Assembly: GCA_040112665.1 (NCBI GenBank)
Contig: CP157796.1
Location: forward strand, 312,813 to 376,812
Length of the DNA: 64,000 nt
Direction: 5' to 3'
Source: Oceanicaulis sp.
GTDB taxonomy: Bacteria; Pseudomonadota; Alphaproteobacteria; Caulobacterales; Maricaulaceae
The notes under the pieces were generated by a model. That model was not told where the DNA came from. It saw only the letters and a program-made list of their open reading frames with translations, and made no database searches. This document shows positions 57,197-64,000 of this stretch, piece by piece (the stretch's first letter is position 1; every line of letters begins with the position of its first letter). The position numbers were made by a program, and so were the translations under genes.

Positions 57197-58195
57197 ATGA
57201 TCTTCGCCGCACTCGCCGCCCGAACCCTTCTCGCCGCCTGCCCGGCCGAGGCCGTCTGCACGGAGCGCGACGGCGTGCTGTCTGTCGCCGCCACCCAGGC
57301 GCGCGCCGAGGCGGTGCTGGTGACCGCGCTGGACGCGCGGGAGCGCTTCACCGCCGTGTTCGAGCGTGCGCCGGGCCGCACGGCGATCATCGAGGACATG
57401 CCGCGCTTTCCCGGCTTCGGTGCAGAGCTGCGCGCGGACGGCTGGATCGTCAAACCCTGGATCTCGCCCGACGCGATGCGCGAAACGCTCGCCGCCCAGA
57501 TGCGTCCCGCCCTGCGCCAGGCCATGCCCGACGCCAGCGAAGCCGAGATCGAGGCTCGCATAACGCCCGTGCTCGACCAGCGCGTGGGCCGCGACGAGAA
57601 GGTGCGCCACGCCGAGGCGATCATCGCCCATGAGCTTGGCCATCTGTGGTTCATCGACGTGTTCGACTGGCCGCAGAGCGAAACCGGCGAACGCGCCTAC
57701 GGAGCGGCCGCCGCGCCCGACTGGCTGGACGAAACCGCAGCGGTGATCCTTGAATCAGACGCGCTGACCGAAGAGCGGCGCGCCGCCCTGTGCGCACGCC
57801 TGCCCGAAGATCCGGCGGCGGAATATCAGCGCTTCTTCACGATCGACCATCCGCTGATCTCGCTCGCCCGGCGCGCGGCAGAGTCGGCCGAGGCTGCTGG
57901 CGGCGTTTCTGGCGAGCCGCGGATCATGGTCATGGACTCCCAGGCGCTCGGCGCCGGGGACGCGCTGATGAGCGATGCGGGCTATTTCTACGCGCTTTCC
58001 CGCAACCTCGTGGACTGGACGCTCGATGAAGCCGAAGCGGCCCTGTTTCCCGCCATGGCCGCCCATGTCGCTAGGGGCGGCGACCCGGCCTCCTTCCTCG
58101 CCGGCGACGGCCCTGCGTATGGTGCGCCCGAAACCCTCGAGGCCTGGAGCGAGGCGCTGGGCGCGTATGCGGCGGCACGTTGCGAAACGCCCTGA
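57197..58195 (+). CDS. putative HExxH metallopeptidase of unknown family
   Basis: This 332-residue protein has a short hydrophobic N-terminus (1-20, perhaps a weak signal peptide or lipobox-like AAC). HELGH is at 145-149 and a downstream acidic motif DWLDETAA with E179 lies 30 residues later, the HExxH...E arrangement of gluzincin zinc peptidases. The C-terminal half is helical and Ala-rich. It lies between the J-domain gene and cobS. I do not recognise the family. Confidence 0.7.
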   Translation: MIFAALAARTLLAACPAEAVCTERDGVLSVAATQARAEAVLVTALDARERFTAVFERAPGRTAIIEDMPRFPGFGAELRADGWIVKPWISPDAMRETLAAQMRPALRQAMPDASEAEIEARITPVLDQRVGRDEKVRHAEAIIAHELGHLWFIDVFDWPQSETGERAYGAAAAPDWLDETAAVILESDALTEERRAALCARLPEDPAAEYQRFFTIDHPLISLARRAAESAEAAGGVSGEPRIMVMDSQALGAGDALMSDAGYFYALSRNLVDWTLDEAEAALFPAMAAHVARGGDPASFLAGDGPAYGAPETLEAWSEALGAYAAARCETP

Positions 58196-58306
58196 GGGCT
58201 GTGACATCCCGCAAGGTGGCGCCCGCCCCCCTCGCGCGCTAAGTGTTCGGCGAACCCTGCGCGTGCGTTTCGCGCCGCGCGACCGACAGAGCATTTTCGA
58301 GGCGAC

Positions 58307-59296
58307 ATGACCGACGACGCGCTGATCTCCCTGACGCCCGACACCAAGGCCGACTGCAAAGCCCTGTTCGGCTTCGATCCCGGTTTCGAGGTTCCGGCCT
58401 TTTCGGGCCGCGACGAGCACGTGCCGGTGATCGACGAGACCTATGTGTTCGATCCGGCGACCACGCGGGCGATCCTGGCGGGCTTCGCCTTCAATCGTCG
58501 GGTGATGATCCAAGGCTATCACGGCACGGGCAAATCCACCCATGTCGAGCAGGTCGCAGCCCGGCTGAACTGGCCGATGATCCGGGTCAATCTCGACAGC
58601 CATGTGAGCCGGATCGACATGGTCGGCAAGGACCAGATCGTCCTGAAGGACGGCCAGCAGGTCACCGAGTTCCAGGAAGGCATCCTGCCCTGGGCGGTGC
58701 GCCGCCCGGTCGCGCTTCTGTTCGACGAATACGACGCGGGCCGGCCCGACGTGATGTTCGTGATCCAGCGGGTTCTTGAAGCCTCGGGCTCGCTGACGCT
58801 GCTCGACCAGAACCGCGTAATCCGCCCGAACCCGAATTTCCGCCTGTTCGCCACCACCAACACGGTTGGCCTGGGCGACACCACGGGCCTCTATCACGGC
58901 ACCCAGCAGATCAACCAGGGCCAGATGGACCGCTGGTCGATCGTCTCCACGCTCAACTACCTGCCCGCCGAGACCGAGCGCGAGATCGTCGCCGCCAAGC
59001 TCGGCGAGTACGGCGCGAGCGAGACCGGGGCGAAAGCGATCGCGGACATGGTCAAGGTCGCCGACATGACCCGCGAGGCCTTCATCAACGGGGACCTCTC
59101 CACCGTGATGAGCCCGCGCACCGTGCTGACCTGGGCGGAGAACGCGCAGATCTTCGGCGACGCCGGAATCGCCTTCCGGCTCACCTTCCTCAATAAGTGC
59201 GACGAGCTCGAACGCCCGATCGTGGCGGAGATGTATCAGCGCGTGTTCGGCGAGGACCTGCCCGAAAGCCCGGTCAAGCCGGGTCAGGCGGCGTAG
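58307..59296 (+). CDS. cobS: cobaltochelatase AAA+ subunit CobS
   Basis: This 329-residue MoxR-like AAA+ ATPase has Walker [11 protein letters not shown] (about 66-75), Walker B region [15 protein letters not shown], sensor [30 protein letters not shown] and [16 protein letters not shown]. With CobT it forms the ATPase ring of the CobNST chelatase inserting cobalt into hydrogenobyrinic acid diamide. No cobN is in the window. cobT follows after a 0.8-kb interval filled by a toxin-antitoxin pair. Confidence 0.95.
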   Translation: MTDDALISLTPDTKADCKALFGFDPGFEVPAFSGRDEHVPVIDETYVFDPATTRAILAGFAFNRRVMIQGYHGTGKSTHVEQVAARLNWPMIRVNLDSHVSRIDMVGKDQIVLKDGQQVTEFQEGILPWAVRRPVALLFDEYDAGRPDVMFVIQRVLEASGSLTLLDQNRVIRPNPNFRLFATTNTVGLGDTTGLYHGTQQINQGQMDRWSIVSTLNYLPAETEREIVAAKLGEYGASETGAKAIADMVKVADMTREAFINGDLSTVMSPRTVLTWAENAQIFGDAGIAFRLTFLNKCDELERPIVAEMYQRVFGEDLPESPVKPGQAA

Positions 59297-59312
59297 GCGC
59301 CCCGATCAGGGC

Positions 59313-59705
59313 TCACCACACCCGCTCGCAGCCATAGGCGTCGAACACCGGATCGGCGCTGATCACCGGGATGGTCCGCCGCCGCGCCTGGGCGGCGATC
59401 ATCCGGTCGAACGGGTCGCCGTGCACCGCCGGAAGATCGCGAACGGCGTAGCAGTCCTCGAATTCGATCGGCAGGAGTTCGAACGGCTCGGGCAAGCCCG
59501 TCTCCCGCATGCGATCGAGCCACGGCCCGAGCGATCCGAGCCGCGCATCGCCGTGCTTTGCGCGCTTGATGTTCGCTTCCCAGACCGAGGCCAGCGACAC
59601 GAACAGCCGCGTGGCGCCCGCCATGCGCACGCGCGCCCGCTTGGTGAGCCTCGGCCCCGGGATCAGGTACCAGGCGACCGCCTGCGTATCGACGAGAACG
59701 CTCAG
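59313..59705 (-). CDS. vapC: VapC-type PIN-domain toxin, apparent CTG start
   Basis: The coding frame extends upstream of the first ATG (59630) and reads SVLVDTQAVAWYLIPGPRLTKRARVRMAGATRLFVSLASVWEANIKRA, restoring the PIN-domain N-terminus with its metal-binding Asp. A TGA in this frame sits 15 bp upstream, and the only start-like codon between is CTG at 59705. That CTG overlaps the antitoxin stop as CTGA, like the common ATGA coupling. The remaining acidic residues are in VWEANI (E), GDPFDRMIAAQA (D) and SADPVFD (D). The product would be 130 residues, a ribonuclease. Confidence 0.8.
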   Translation of the reverse strand: MSVLVDTQAVAWYLIPGPRLTKRARVRMAGATRLFVSLASVWEANIKRAKHGDARLGSLGPWLDRMRETGLPEPFELLPIEFEDCYAVRDLPAVHGDPFDRMIAAQARRRTIPVISADPVFDAYGCERVW

Positions 59706-59992
59706 GACCGGGCGTCCTCAGGCTCGAGATCGCGGTCGAGAAACGCGTCCCACTCTTCGTCGGTGTAGGCCGGCTCCATGAGGATGCGATCGGCCTCCTC
59801 GCTCCACGTCCCCAGATCGGCCCAGGCGCCGTAGGCGTCCGCTCCGGTCTTCGGGCGCCCCGCCCCCCCCACGGCCGTCAGGCGCGCCACCTCGGTCTTG
59901 CCGCGGCGGATGACGATGGTCTCGCCCGCCTCGACCTCGCGGAGCAGGCGGGAGAGATGGGTTTTCGCCTCATGGACGGTGACGGTTTTCAT
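59702..59992 (-). CDS. Phd/YefM-family antitoxin
   Basis: This 96-residue protein has MKTVTVHEAKTHLSRLLREVEAGETIVIRRGKTEVARLTAV, the Phd/YefM DNA-binding fold. An acidic C-terminus (YTDEEWDAFLDRDLEPEDARS) would bind and mask the toxin. It overlaps the toxin by 4 bp. A perfect palindrome directly upstream is the likely autoregulatory operator. Confidence 0.9.
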   Translation of the reverse strand: MKTVTVHEAKTHLSRLLREVEAGETIVIRRGKTEVARLTAVGGAGRPKTGADAYGAWADLGTWSEEADRILMEPAYTDEEWDAFLDRDLEPEDARS

Positions 59993-60006
59993 GGTCTGAA
60001 CCTTAG

Positions 60007-60028
60007 TTGACTAAGTTGACTTAGTCAA
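60007..60028 (-). promoter_or_regulatory. operator/promoter of the antitoxin-toxin pair
   Basis: Nine-base arms TTGACTAAG (60007-60015) and CTTAGTCAA (60020-60028) are perfectly complementary, separated by 4 bp. On the minus strand TTGACT serves as -35, with TAAGGT 17 bp later as -10, so the operator covers the promoter. This fits conditional autorepression by the Phd-type antitoxin. Confidence 0.8.
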
Positions 60029-60099
60029 GTTTTGGCGCGCCCTGCGCTCTGCACCGTTCCGGGTTCGCATCGGCCCTGCGCGGGGCTATCTAGTAGCCC

Positions 60100-62007
60100 A
60101 TGACCGATCAGTCCCCGTCCGAACAGTTCCGCCGCGCCCTCACCGCCGCCACCCGCGCGCTCTCAAAGGAGCGCGATCTCGAGGTGAAGTATGGCGGCGA
60201 TCGCGCCGGCGTGGCGCGCGGCGGGATCGTGCTGCCCAACCCGCCTGAAAAGCTGACCGTCGACGAGGCCGCCAAGGCGCGCGGCCGGGCCGACGCGCTG
60301 GCGCTGCGCTTTGCGCTGCACGACAGCGCCGCGCACCAGAAATCGATGCCGCCCGGCGATGTGGCGCGGAAGATTTTCGACGCCGCCGAACAGGCGCGCT
60401 GCGAGGGGCTGGGCGCACAGGCCATGCGCGGGGTGGCGGATAATCTCGACGCCGCTTTGATCGACAAATGCCGGCGCAACGGCTGGAACGTCGCCGAGGA
60501 CCGCCAGTCCGCCCCGCTGCAGGACGCGATCTCCATGCTGGTGCGCGAGCGGATTTCCGGCCGGCCGACGCCTGAGGACGCCAAGGGCCTGATGAAGGTC
60601 TGGCGCGAGGATCTGGAAGCCGCGGCCGGGCCGGCGCTGGACGCCCTGGCCGACAGCGCGGGCGACCAGAAGAAGTTCGCCGACGCCCTGCGCCAGGTGA
60701 TCCGCGATCTCGATCTGTCCGACGAGCTCGGCGAATACGACGAGCAGGAGGACGAGGACGACAGCCAGGACGATTCCGGCGTCGAACAGGAGCCCCAGTC
60801 CGGAGAGGACGAGGGCGAGAACGAGCCCGATCAGGGCGAGGAAGACCAGCCCGCCGACGCCAAGGGCACGGCCGCCGACACTGACGACATCCACTACGCC
60901 GAAGAGTCCAACACCCGCGTCGAAGCCGACGACGAACCGGGCGAGTCCATGGAGGCCGCGCGCCCCAACTGGATCCCGCCCGGCGGCGAGGACGCGGACG
61001 CCTACAAGGTCTTCACCACCAAGTTCGACGAGGTCATCCAGGCCGGCGATCTGTGCGACGGCGACGAGCTGGCCCGCCTCAGGCGCAATCTCGATCAGCA
61101 TCTCAAAGGCCTCGAAGGCGCGGTGGGCCGGCTGGCCAACCGGCTGCAGCGCAAGCTGATGGCCAAGCAGCAACGCGCCTGGGCGTTCGATCTCGAAGAA
61201 GGCGTGCTCGATCCCGCCCGCCTGCCGCGGGTGATCCTCGATCCGATGATGCCGCTGAGCTTCAAGCAGGAGAAGGACACCGACTTCCGCGACACGGTCG
61301 TCACGCTGCTTCTGGACAATTCAGGCTCAATGCGCGGCCGGCCCATCCTGGTGGCCGCCGCCTGCGCGGACATTCTCGCGCGCACGCTGGAGCGCTGCGG
61401 CGTGAAGACCGAGATCCTGGGCTTCACCACCAAGGCGTGGAAGGGCGGGCGGTCGAAGGAAGAATGGCTCGCCCAGGGCAAGCCGCCCAATCCGGGCCGG
61501 CTCAATGATCTGCGCCATATCGTCTACAAGGGCGCGGACGCGCCCTGGCGGCGCGCGCGGCCCTCGCTCGGGCTGATGCTGCGAGACGGGCTCCTGAAGG
61601 AGAATATCGACGGCGAGGCGCTGCTCTGGGCGCACAAGCGGCTGATGGGCCGGCCCGAGCAGCGGCGCATCCTGATGGTGATTTCCGACGGCGCGCCGGT
61701 CGACGACGGCACCCAGTCGGCGAACTCCCCGGCCTATCTCGAAAAGCATCTGCGCGAGGTCATCTCGATGATCGAGGACCGCTCGGAGGTGGAGCTTCTG
61801 GCCATCGGCATCGGCCATGACGTGACCCGCTATTACAAGCGCGCAGTGACCATCGTGGACGTCGAACAGCTCGCCGGCGCGATGACCGACCAGCTCGCCG
61901 ACCTGTTCGATGAAAAGCCCAAGGCCCGCCGCCGCGGCGAACGCAAGGGCCGCGGCGGGCCGGGCCTGTCCGCGCTCAAGCGCGCCACGACGAGCGCGAG
62001 ACGCTAG
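60100..62007 (+). CDS. cobT: cobaltochelatase subunit CobT
   Basis: This 635-residue protein has an N-terminal helical part, a long acidic disordered stretch (about 210-290, runs of D/E/Q) and a C-terminal VWA domain with MIDAS motif [13 protein letters not shown] (about 405) and [10 protein letters not shown]. It partners CobS in cobalt insertion during aerobic cobalamin synthesis. Its promoter region is shared, back to back, with the toxin-antitoxin pair. Confidence 0.95.
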   Translation: MTDQSPSEQFRRALTAATRALSKERDLEVKYGGDRAGVARGGIVLPNPPEKLTVDEAAKARGRADALALRFALHDSAAHQKSMPPGDVARKIFDAAEQARCEGLGAQAMRGVADNLDAALIDKCRRNGWNVAEDRQSAPLQDAISMLVRERISGRPTPEDAKGLMKVWREDLEAAAGPALDALADSAGDQKKFADALRQVIRDLDLSDELGEYDEQEDEDDSQDDSGVEQEPQSGEDEGENEPDQGEEDQPADAKGTAADTDDIHYAEESNTRVEADDEPGESMEAARPNWIPPGGEDADAYKVFTTKFDEVIQAGDLCDGDELARLRRNLDQHLKGLEGAVGRLANRLQRKLMAKQQRAWAFDLEEGVLDPARLPRVILDPMMPLSFKQEKDTDFRDTVVTLLLDNSGSMRGRPILVAAACADILARTLERCGVKTEILGFTTKAWKGGRSKEEWLAQGKPPNPGRLNDLRHIVYKGADAPWRRARPSLGLMLRDGLLKENIDGEALLWAHKRLMGRPEQRRILMVISDGAPVDDGTQSANSPAYLEKHLREVISMIEDRSEVELLAIGIGHDVTRYYKRAVTIVDVEQLAGAMTDQLADLFDEKPKARRRGERKGRGGPGLSALKRATTSARR

Positions 62008-62035
62008 GGTGGCGCGTCGGCCCGCCGGCGAAGTA

Positions 62036-62941
62036 TCACTCGTTTTCCGGGCGAACACCGCTCGAAGACGCTGGCGGCGCCCCCGACAGGATCTCCGCCA
62101 CCAGCGGGTTGGGAAAGCGGCGTTCCAGCGTGATGGCGTAGAAGGTTTCCGCGATGCCGGGCAGGTCGGCCGCTTCGACGAGCCGGCCGCTGGCGAGCTC
62201 GTCGCGCACGACGATGGGCGGGGCGACGGCGAGGCCCGCATCGTTGCGGGCGAACAGGCGCAGCATCGCCATGTCGTCGACCTCGGCGGCGATCTCTGGG
62301 CTCAGCCCCAGCCGCATGGCCAGCGCGTCGAAGCCCGAGCGCACGCCGCTGCGGCGCGAGGGCAGGATCAGCGGGTGGCTTTTCAGAAGCGTGGCCATGT
62401 CGCGCACCTCCCCGATCCGGGCCGGAGCGCCGATCAGGCTGACCTTCTGTTCGGCCAGGGTGTGCACCGTCCAGCCGCTGTCGGCCTCGCGCAACGGCGC
62501 CTGGTTGGTCAGCACCATGTCGAGATTGTGCGCGGCCAGCTCGGCCATCAGCTCGGACAGCGAGCCTGAACGCAGATGCACCTCCACCGCGCCCGAAGCC
62601 AGCAGCGGGGCCAGAAGATCGGTCTGGAAGTTGCGCGACAGGGTGGCCAGCGCGCCGACGTTCAGCGTGCGCCGGGCCGCGCCCGCCCCGCCCTTCATCA
62701 CGCTTTCAAGCTCCTCGCCGGCGGTGAAGATCGCGTCGGCGTAGTCGAGCGCCACCCGCCCCGCCTCGGTCAGGGTCAGGGTGCGCCCGGTGCGCTCGAA
62801 CAGGGCGTGGCCGAGCTGGTCCTCGAGCTGGCGGATCTGGGTGGAGAGCGCGGACTGGCTGAGATTGAGCCGCTCGGCGGCGCGGGTGAGCCGGCCCTCA
62901 TGGGCGACGGCGCGGAAATATCGCAGATGCTTGTAGTTCAC
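62036..62941 (-). CDS. LysR-family transcriptional regulator (NhaR-like)
   Basis: The GTG at 62941 (VNYKHLRYFRAVAHEG) gives 301 residues and matches the NhaR-like N-terminus; an ATG at 62989 would add 16 residues. The winged HTH is GRLTRAAERLNLSQSALSTQIRQLEDQLGHALFERTGRTLTLTEAG. The rest is a LysR effector domain. It is divergent from the SbtA-type transporter 115 bp away and probably regulates it, perhaps sensing sodium or bicarbonate status. Confidence 0.88.
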   Translation of the reverse strand: MNYKHLRYFRAVAHEGRLTRAAERLNLSQSALSTQIRQLEDQLGHALFERTGRTLTLTEAGRVALDYADAIFTAGEELESVMKGGAGAARRTLNVGALATLSRNFQTDLLAPLLASGAVEVHLRSGSLSELMAELAAHNLDMVLTNQAPLREADSGWTVHTLAEQKVSLIGAPARIGEVRDMATLLKSHPLILPSRRSGVRSGFDALAMRLGLSPEIAAEVDDMAMLRLFARNDAGLAVAPPIVVRDELASGRLVEAADLPGIAETFYAITLERRFPNPLVAEILSGAPPASSSGVRPENE

Positions 62942-63056
62942 GCGCAGCGGCCCTTGGTTCCAGAAAACAGAACGATCATATCCAAACAATGTAATTTATC
63001 TATCAAATTCGATGCGTAGGGTCCGGCCGTCGAATTTCATAAGGGCCAGGACCGTC

Positions 63057-64000
63057 ATGGACGTTCTTCTCGATTTTCTCTCCACCTTCGCCTCGCAGCT
63101 GCAGAAACCCACCCTCGCCTTCCTGATCGGCGGCGTTCTGATCGCGGCGCTGGGCAGCAATCTGACCATTCCTGATCCGATCTACCGCTTCATCGTCTTC
63201 ATGCTGCTGATCACGATCGGCCTGCGCGCCGGCATGGAGCTTCGCGAAGCGGACCTTCTCTCCATGCTTCTTCCGGCCCTGTTCGCGCTCGCGCTGGGCG
63301 TGGGGATCGTGGTGATCGGCGCGCTCGTGCTCAACCGGCTGCCCCGGCTCAAGGCGGACGACAACTACGCCACGGCGGGCCTGTTCGGGGCGGTCTCGGC
63401 CTCCACGCTGGCCGCCGCGATGGTGGTGCTCGACGAGGAGAACATTCCTTTCGAGGCTTGGGCGCCGGCGCTCTATCCCTTCATGGACATCGCCGCGCTC
63501 CTGGCTGCGATCGTCCTGGCCCAGGTCGCCCGGCAGAAGCGCAACCGCGACGGGGAGAAAGCCGACATCAAGGCGATCGTGGTCGACTCGCTGCGCGGTT
63601 CGGCGATCTCGGCGCTGCTGCTGGGGATGGGGCTCGGCCTAGTCACGCGGCCCGACAGCGTGGTCGAAAGCTTCTACGACCCGCTCTTCCGCGGCCTTCT
63701 CTCAATCCTGATGCTGATCCTCGGCATGGAGGCCTGGGCGCGCATGTCAGAGCTCGCCAAGGTCGCCCACTGGTACGCGATCTACGGCGTGGCCGCCCCG
63801 CTCTTGAACGGCCTCGCCGCCTTCGGGCTGGGTTATGTCGCCCACGTTCTCACCGGCTTCTCGCCGGGCGGGGTGGTGCTTCTGGCGGTGATGGCGGGCT
63901 CGAGCTCGGACATCTCCGGCCCGCCCACCTTGCGCGCGGGCATCCCCGGGGCCAATCCTTCCACCTATATCGGCTCGTCCACCGCAGTGGGCACGCCGGT
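63057..64000 (+). CDS. SbtA-type sodium-dependent bicarbonate transporter, 3'-truncated by window edge
   Basis: ATG at 63057 after GGGCCAGG. The frame is open to the end of the window (314 codons). Multiple TM segments are visible (FLIGGVLIAALGSNLTIPDPIYRFIVFMLLITIGLRAGMELR; AGLFGAVSASTLAAAMVVLDEE). The SbtA signature GSSSDISGPPTLRAGIPGANPSTYIGSSTAVGTPV is at the end. SbtA imports bicarbonate with sodium in cyanobacteria; homologues in heterotrophs are thought to supply bicarbonate for carboxylases. The companion PII-like sbtB gene, if present, lies beyond the window. Confidence 0.9.
   Translation, partial: MDVLLDFLSTFASQLQKPTLAFLIGGVLIAALGSNLTIPDPIYRFIVFMLLITIGLRAGMELREADLLSMLLPALFALALGVGIVVIGALVLNRLPRLKADDNYATAGLFGAVSASTLAAAMVVLDEENIPFEAWAPALYPFMDIAALLAAIVLAQVARQKRNRDGEKADIKAIVVDSLRGSAISALLLGMGLGLVTRPDSVVESFYDPLFRGLLSILMLILGMEAWARMSELAKVAHWYAIYGVAAPLLNGLAAFGLGYVAHVLTGFSPGGVVLLAVMAGSSSDISGPPTLRAGIPGANPSTYIGSSTAVGTP

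Noticed and set aside
58196..58306. Cobalamin riboswitch upstream of cobS
   Set aside because: The gap is too short and no B12-box-like conserved stretch is visible.

Overview
The window is GC-rich chromosomal DNA (roughly two-thirds G+C by eye) from an alphaproteobacterium. It most resembles a flagellated, CcrM/CtrA-type member of Caulobacterales/Maricaulales (Oceanicaulis or Maricaulis-like). This placement is inferred from several things: the Caulobacter-type gene order flgE - sciP - fliF - fliG - fliH(flbE) - fliN - flbD - flhA, a DUF1153/SciP CtrA-inhibitor gene, sigma54-type flagellar promoters with GANTC-containing palindromes, CtrA-like TTAA-N7-TTA sites, and a bolA - dnaJ-like - cobS - cobT neighbourhood. 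No rRNA is present; one tRNA is.

Layout. 1-9 kb: end of ubiG, a cell-wall peptidase with a secreted partner, a PhyR-like sigma-mimic protein, a Crp/Fnr regulator, tRNA-Met, a chemoreceptor, a free TonB C-terminal domain and a CDF metal exporter. 9-13.5 kb: a thiolase whose last 60 coding bases plus terminator are duplicated 1.87 kb downstream, bracketing an atypical, partly AT-rich membrane-protein gene; then a lipoprotein and an Anbu proteasome-like protein. 13.7-19.5 kb: a complete branched-chain 2-oxoacid dehydrogenase set (E1 alpha, E1 beta, E2, E3). 19.7-21.6 kb: mnmA, a lone PemK/MazF-type gene and a strong candidate small RNA with its own promoter and terminator. 21.6-39 kb: the flagellar cluster. 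flgKL diverge from fliK-flgD-flgE across a 459-bp regulatory region; then come sciP and the fliF-fliG-fliH-fliN-flbD-flhA-flhF-flhG run.

39-52 kb: metabolic and housekeeping genes (alaC-type aminotransferase, D-aminoacylase-like amidohydrolase, BASS transporter, M28 lipoprotein peptidase, DUF2235 hydrolase, accA, PfpI protein, GNAT-nitrilase fusion, EAL phosphodiesterase). 52.6-55.9 kb: an agmatine-to-putrescine operon (aguA, serine hydrolase, aguB). 56-62 kb: bolA, a J-domain protein, an HELGH putative metalloprotease, cobS and cobT, with a Phd/VapC-type toxin-antitoxin pair wedged between cobS and cobT. 62-64 kb: a NhaR-like LysR regulator divergent from an SbtA-type bicarbonate transporter that runs off the end.

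At least six copies of a GC-rich palindromic interspersed repeat are scattered between genes. One is inserted in frame inside the flexible linker of the E2 acyltransferase. The points most worth following are the PemK-sRNA pair, the three GGCA-GANTC-TGCC palindromes between flgK and fliK, the direct-repeat-flanked membrane gene, the in-gene repeat in E2, and the apparent CTG start of the VapC toxin. All calls come from reading sequence and translations; no database search was run.
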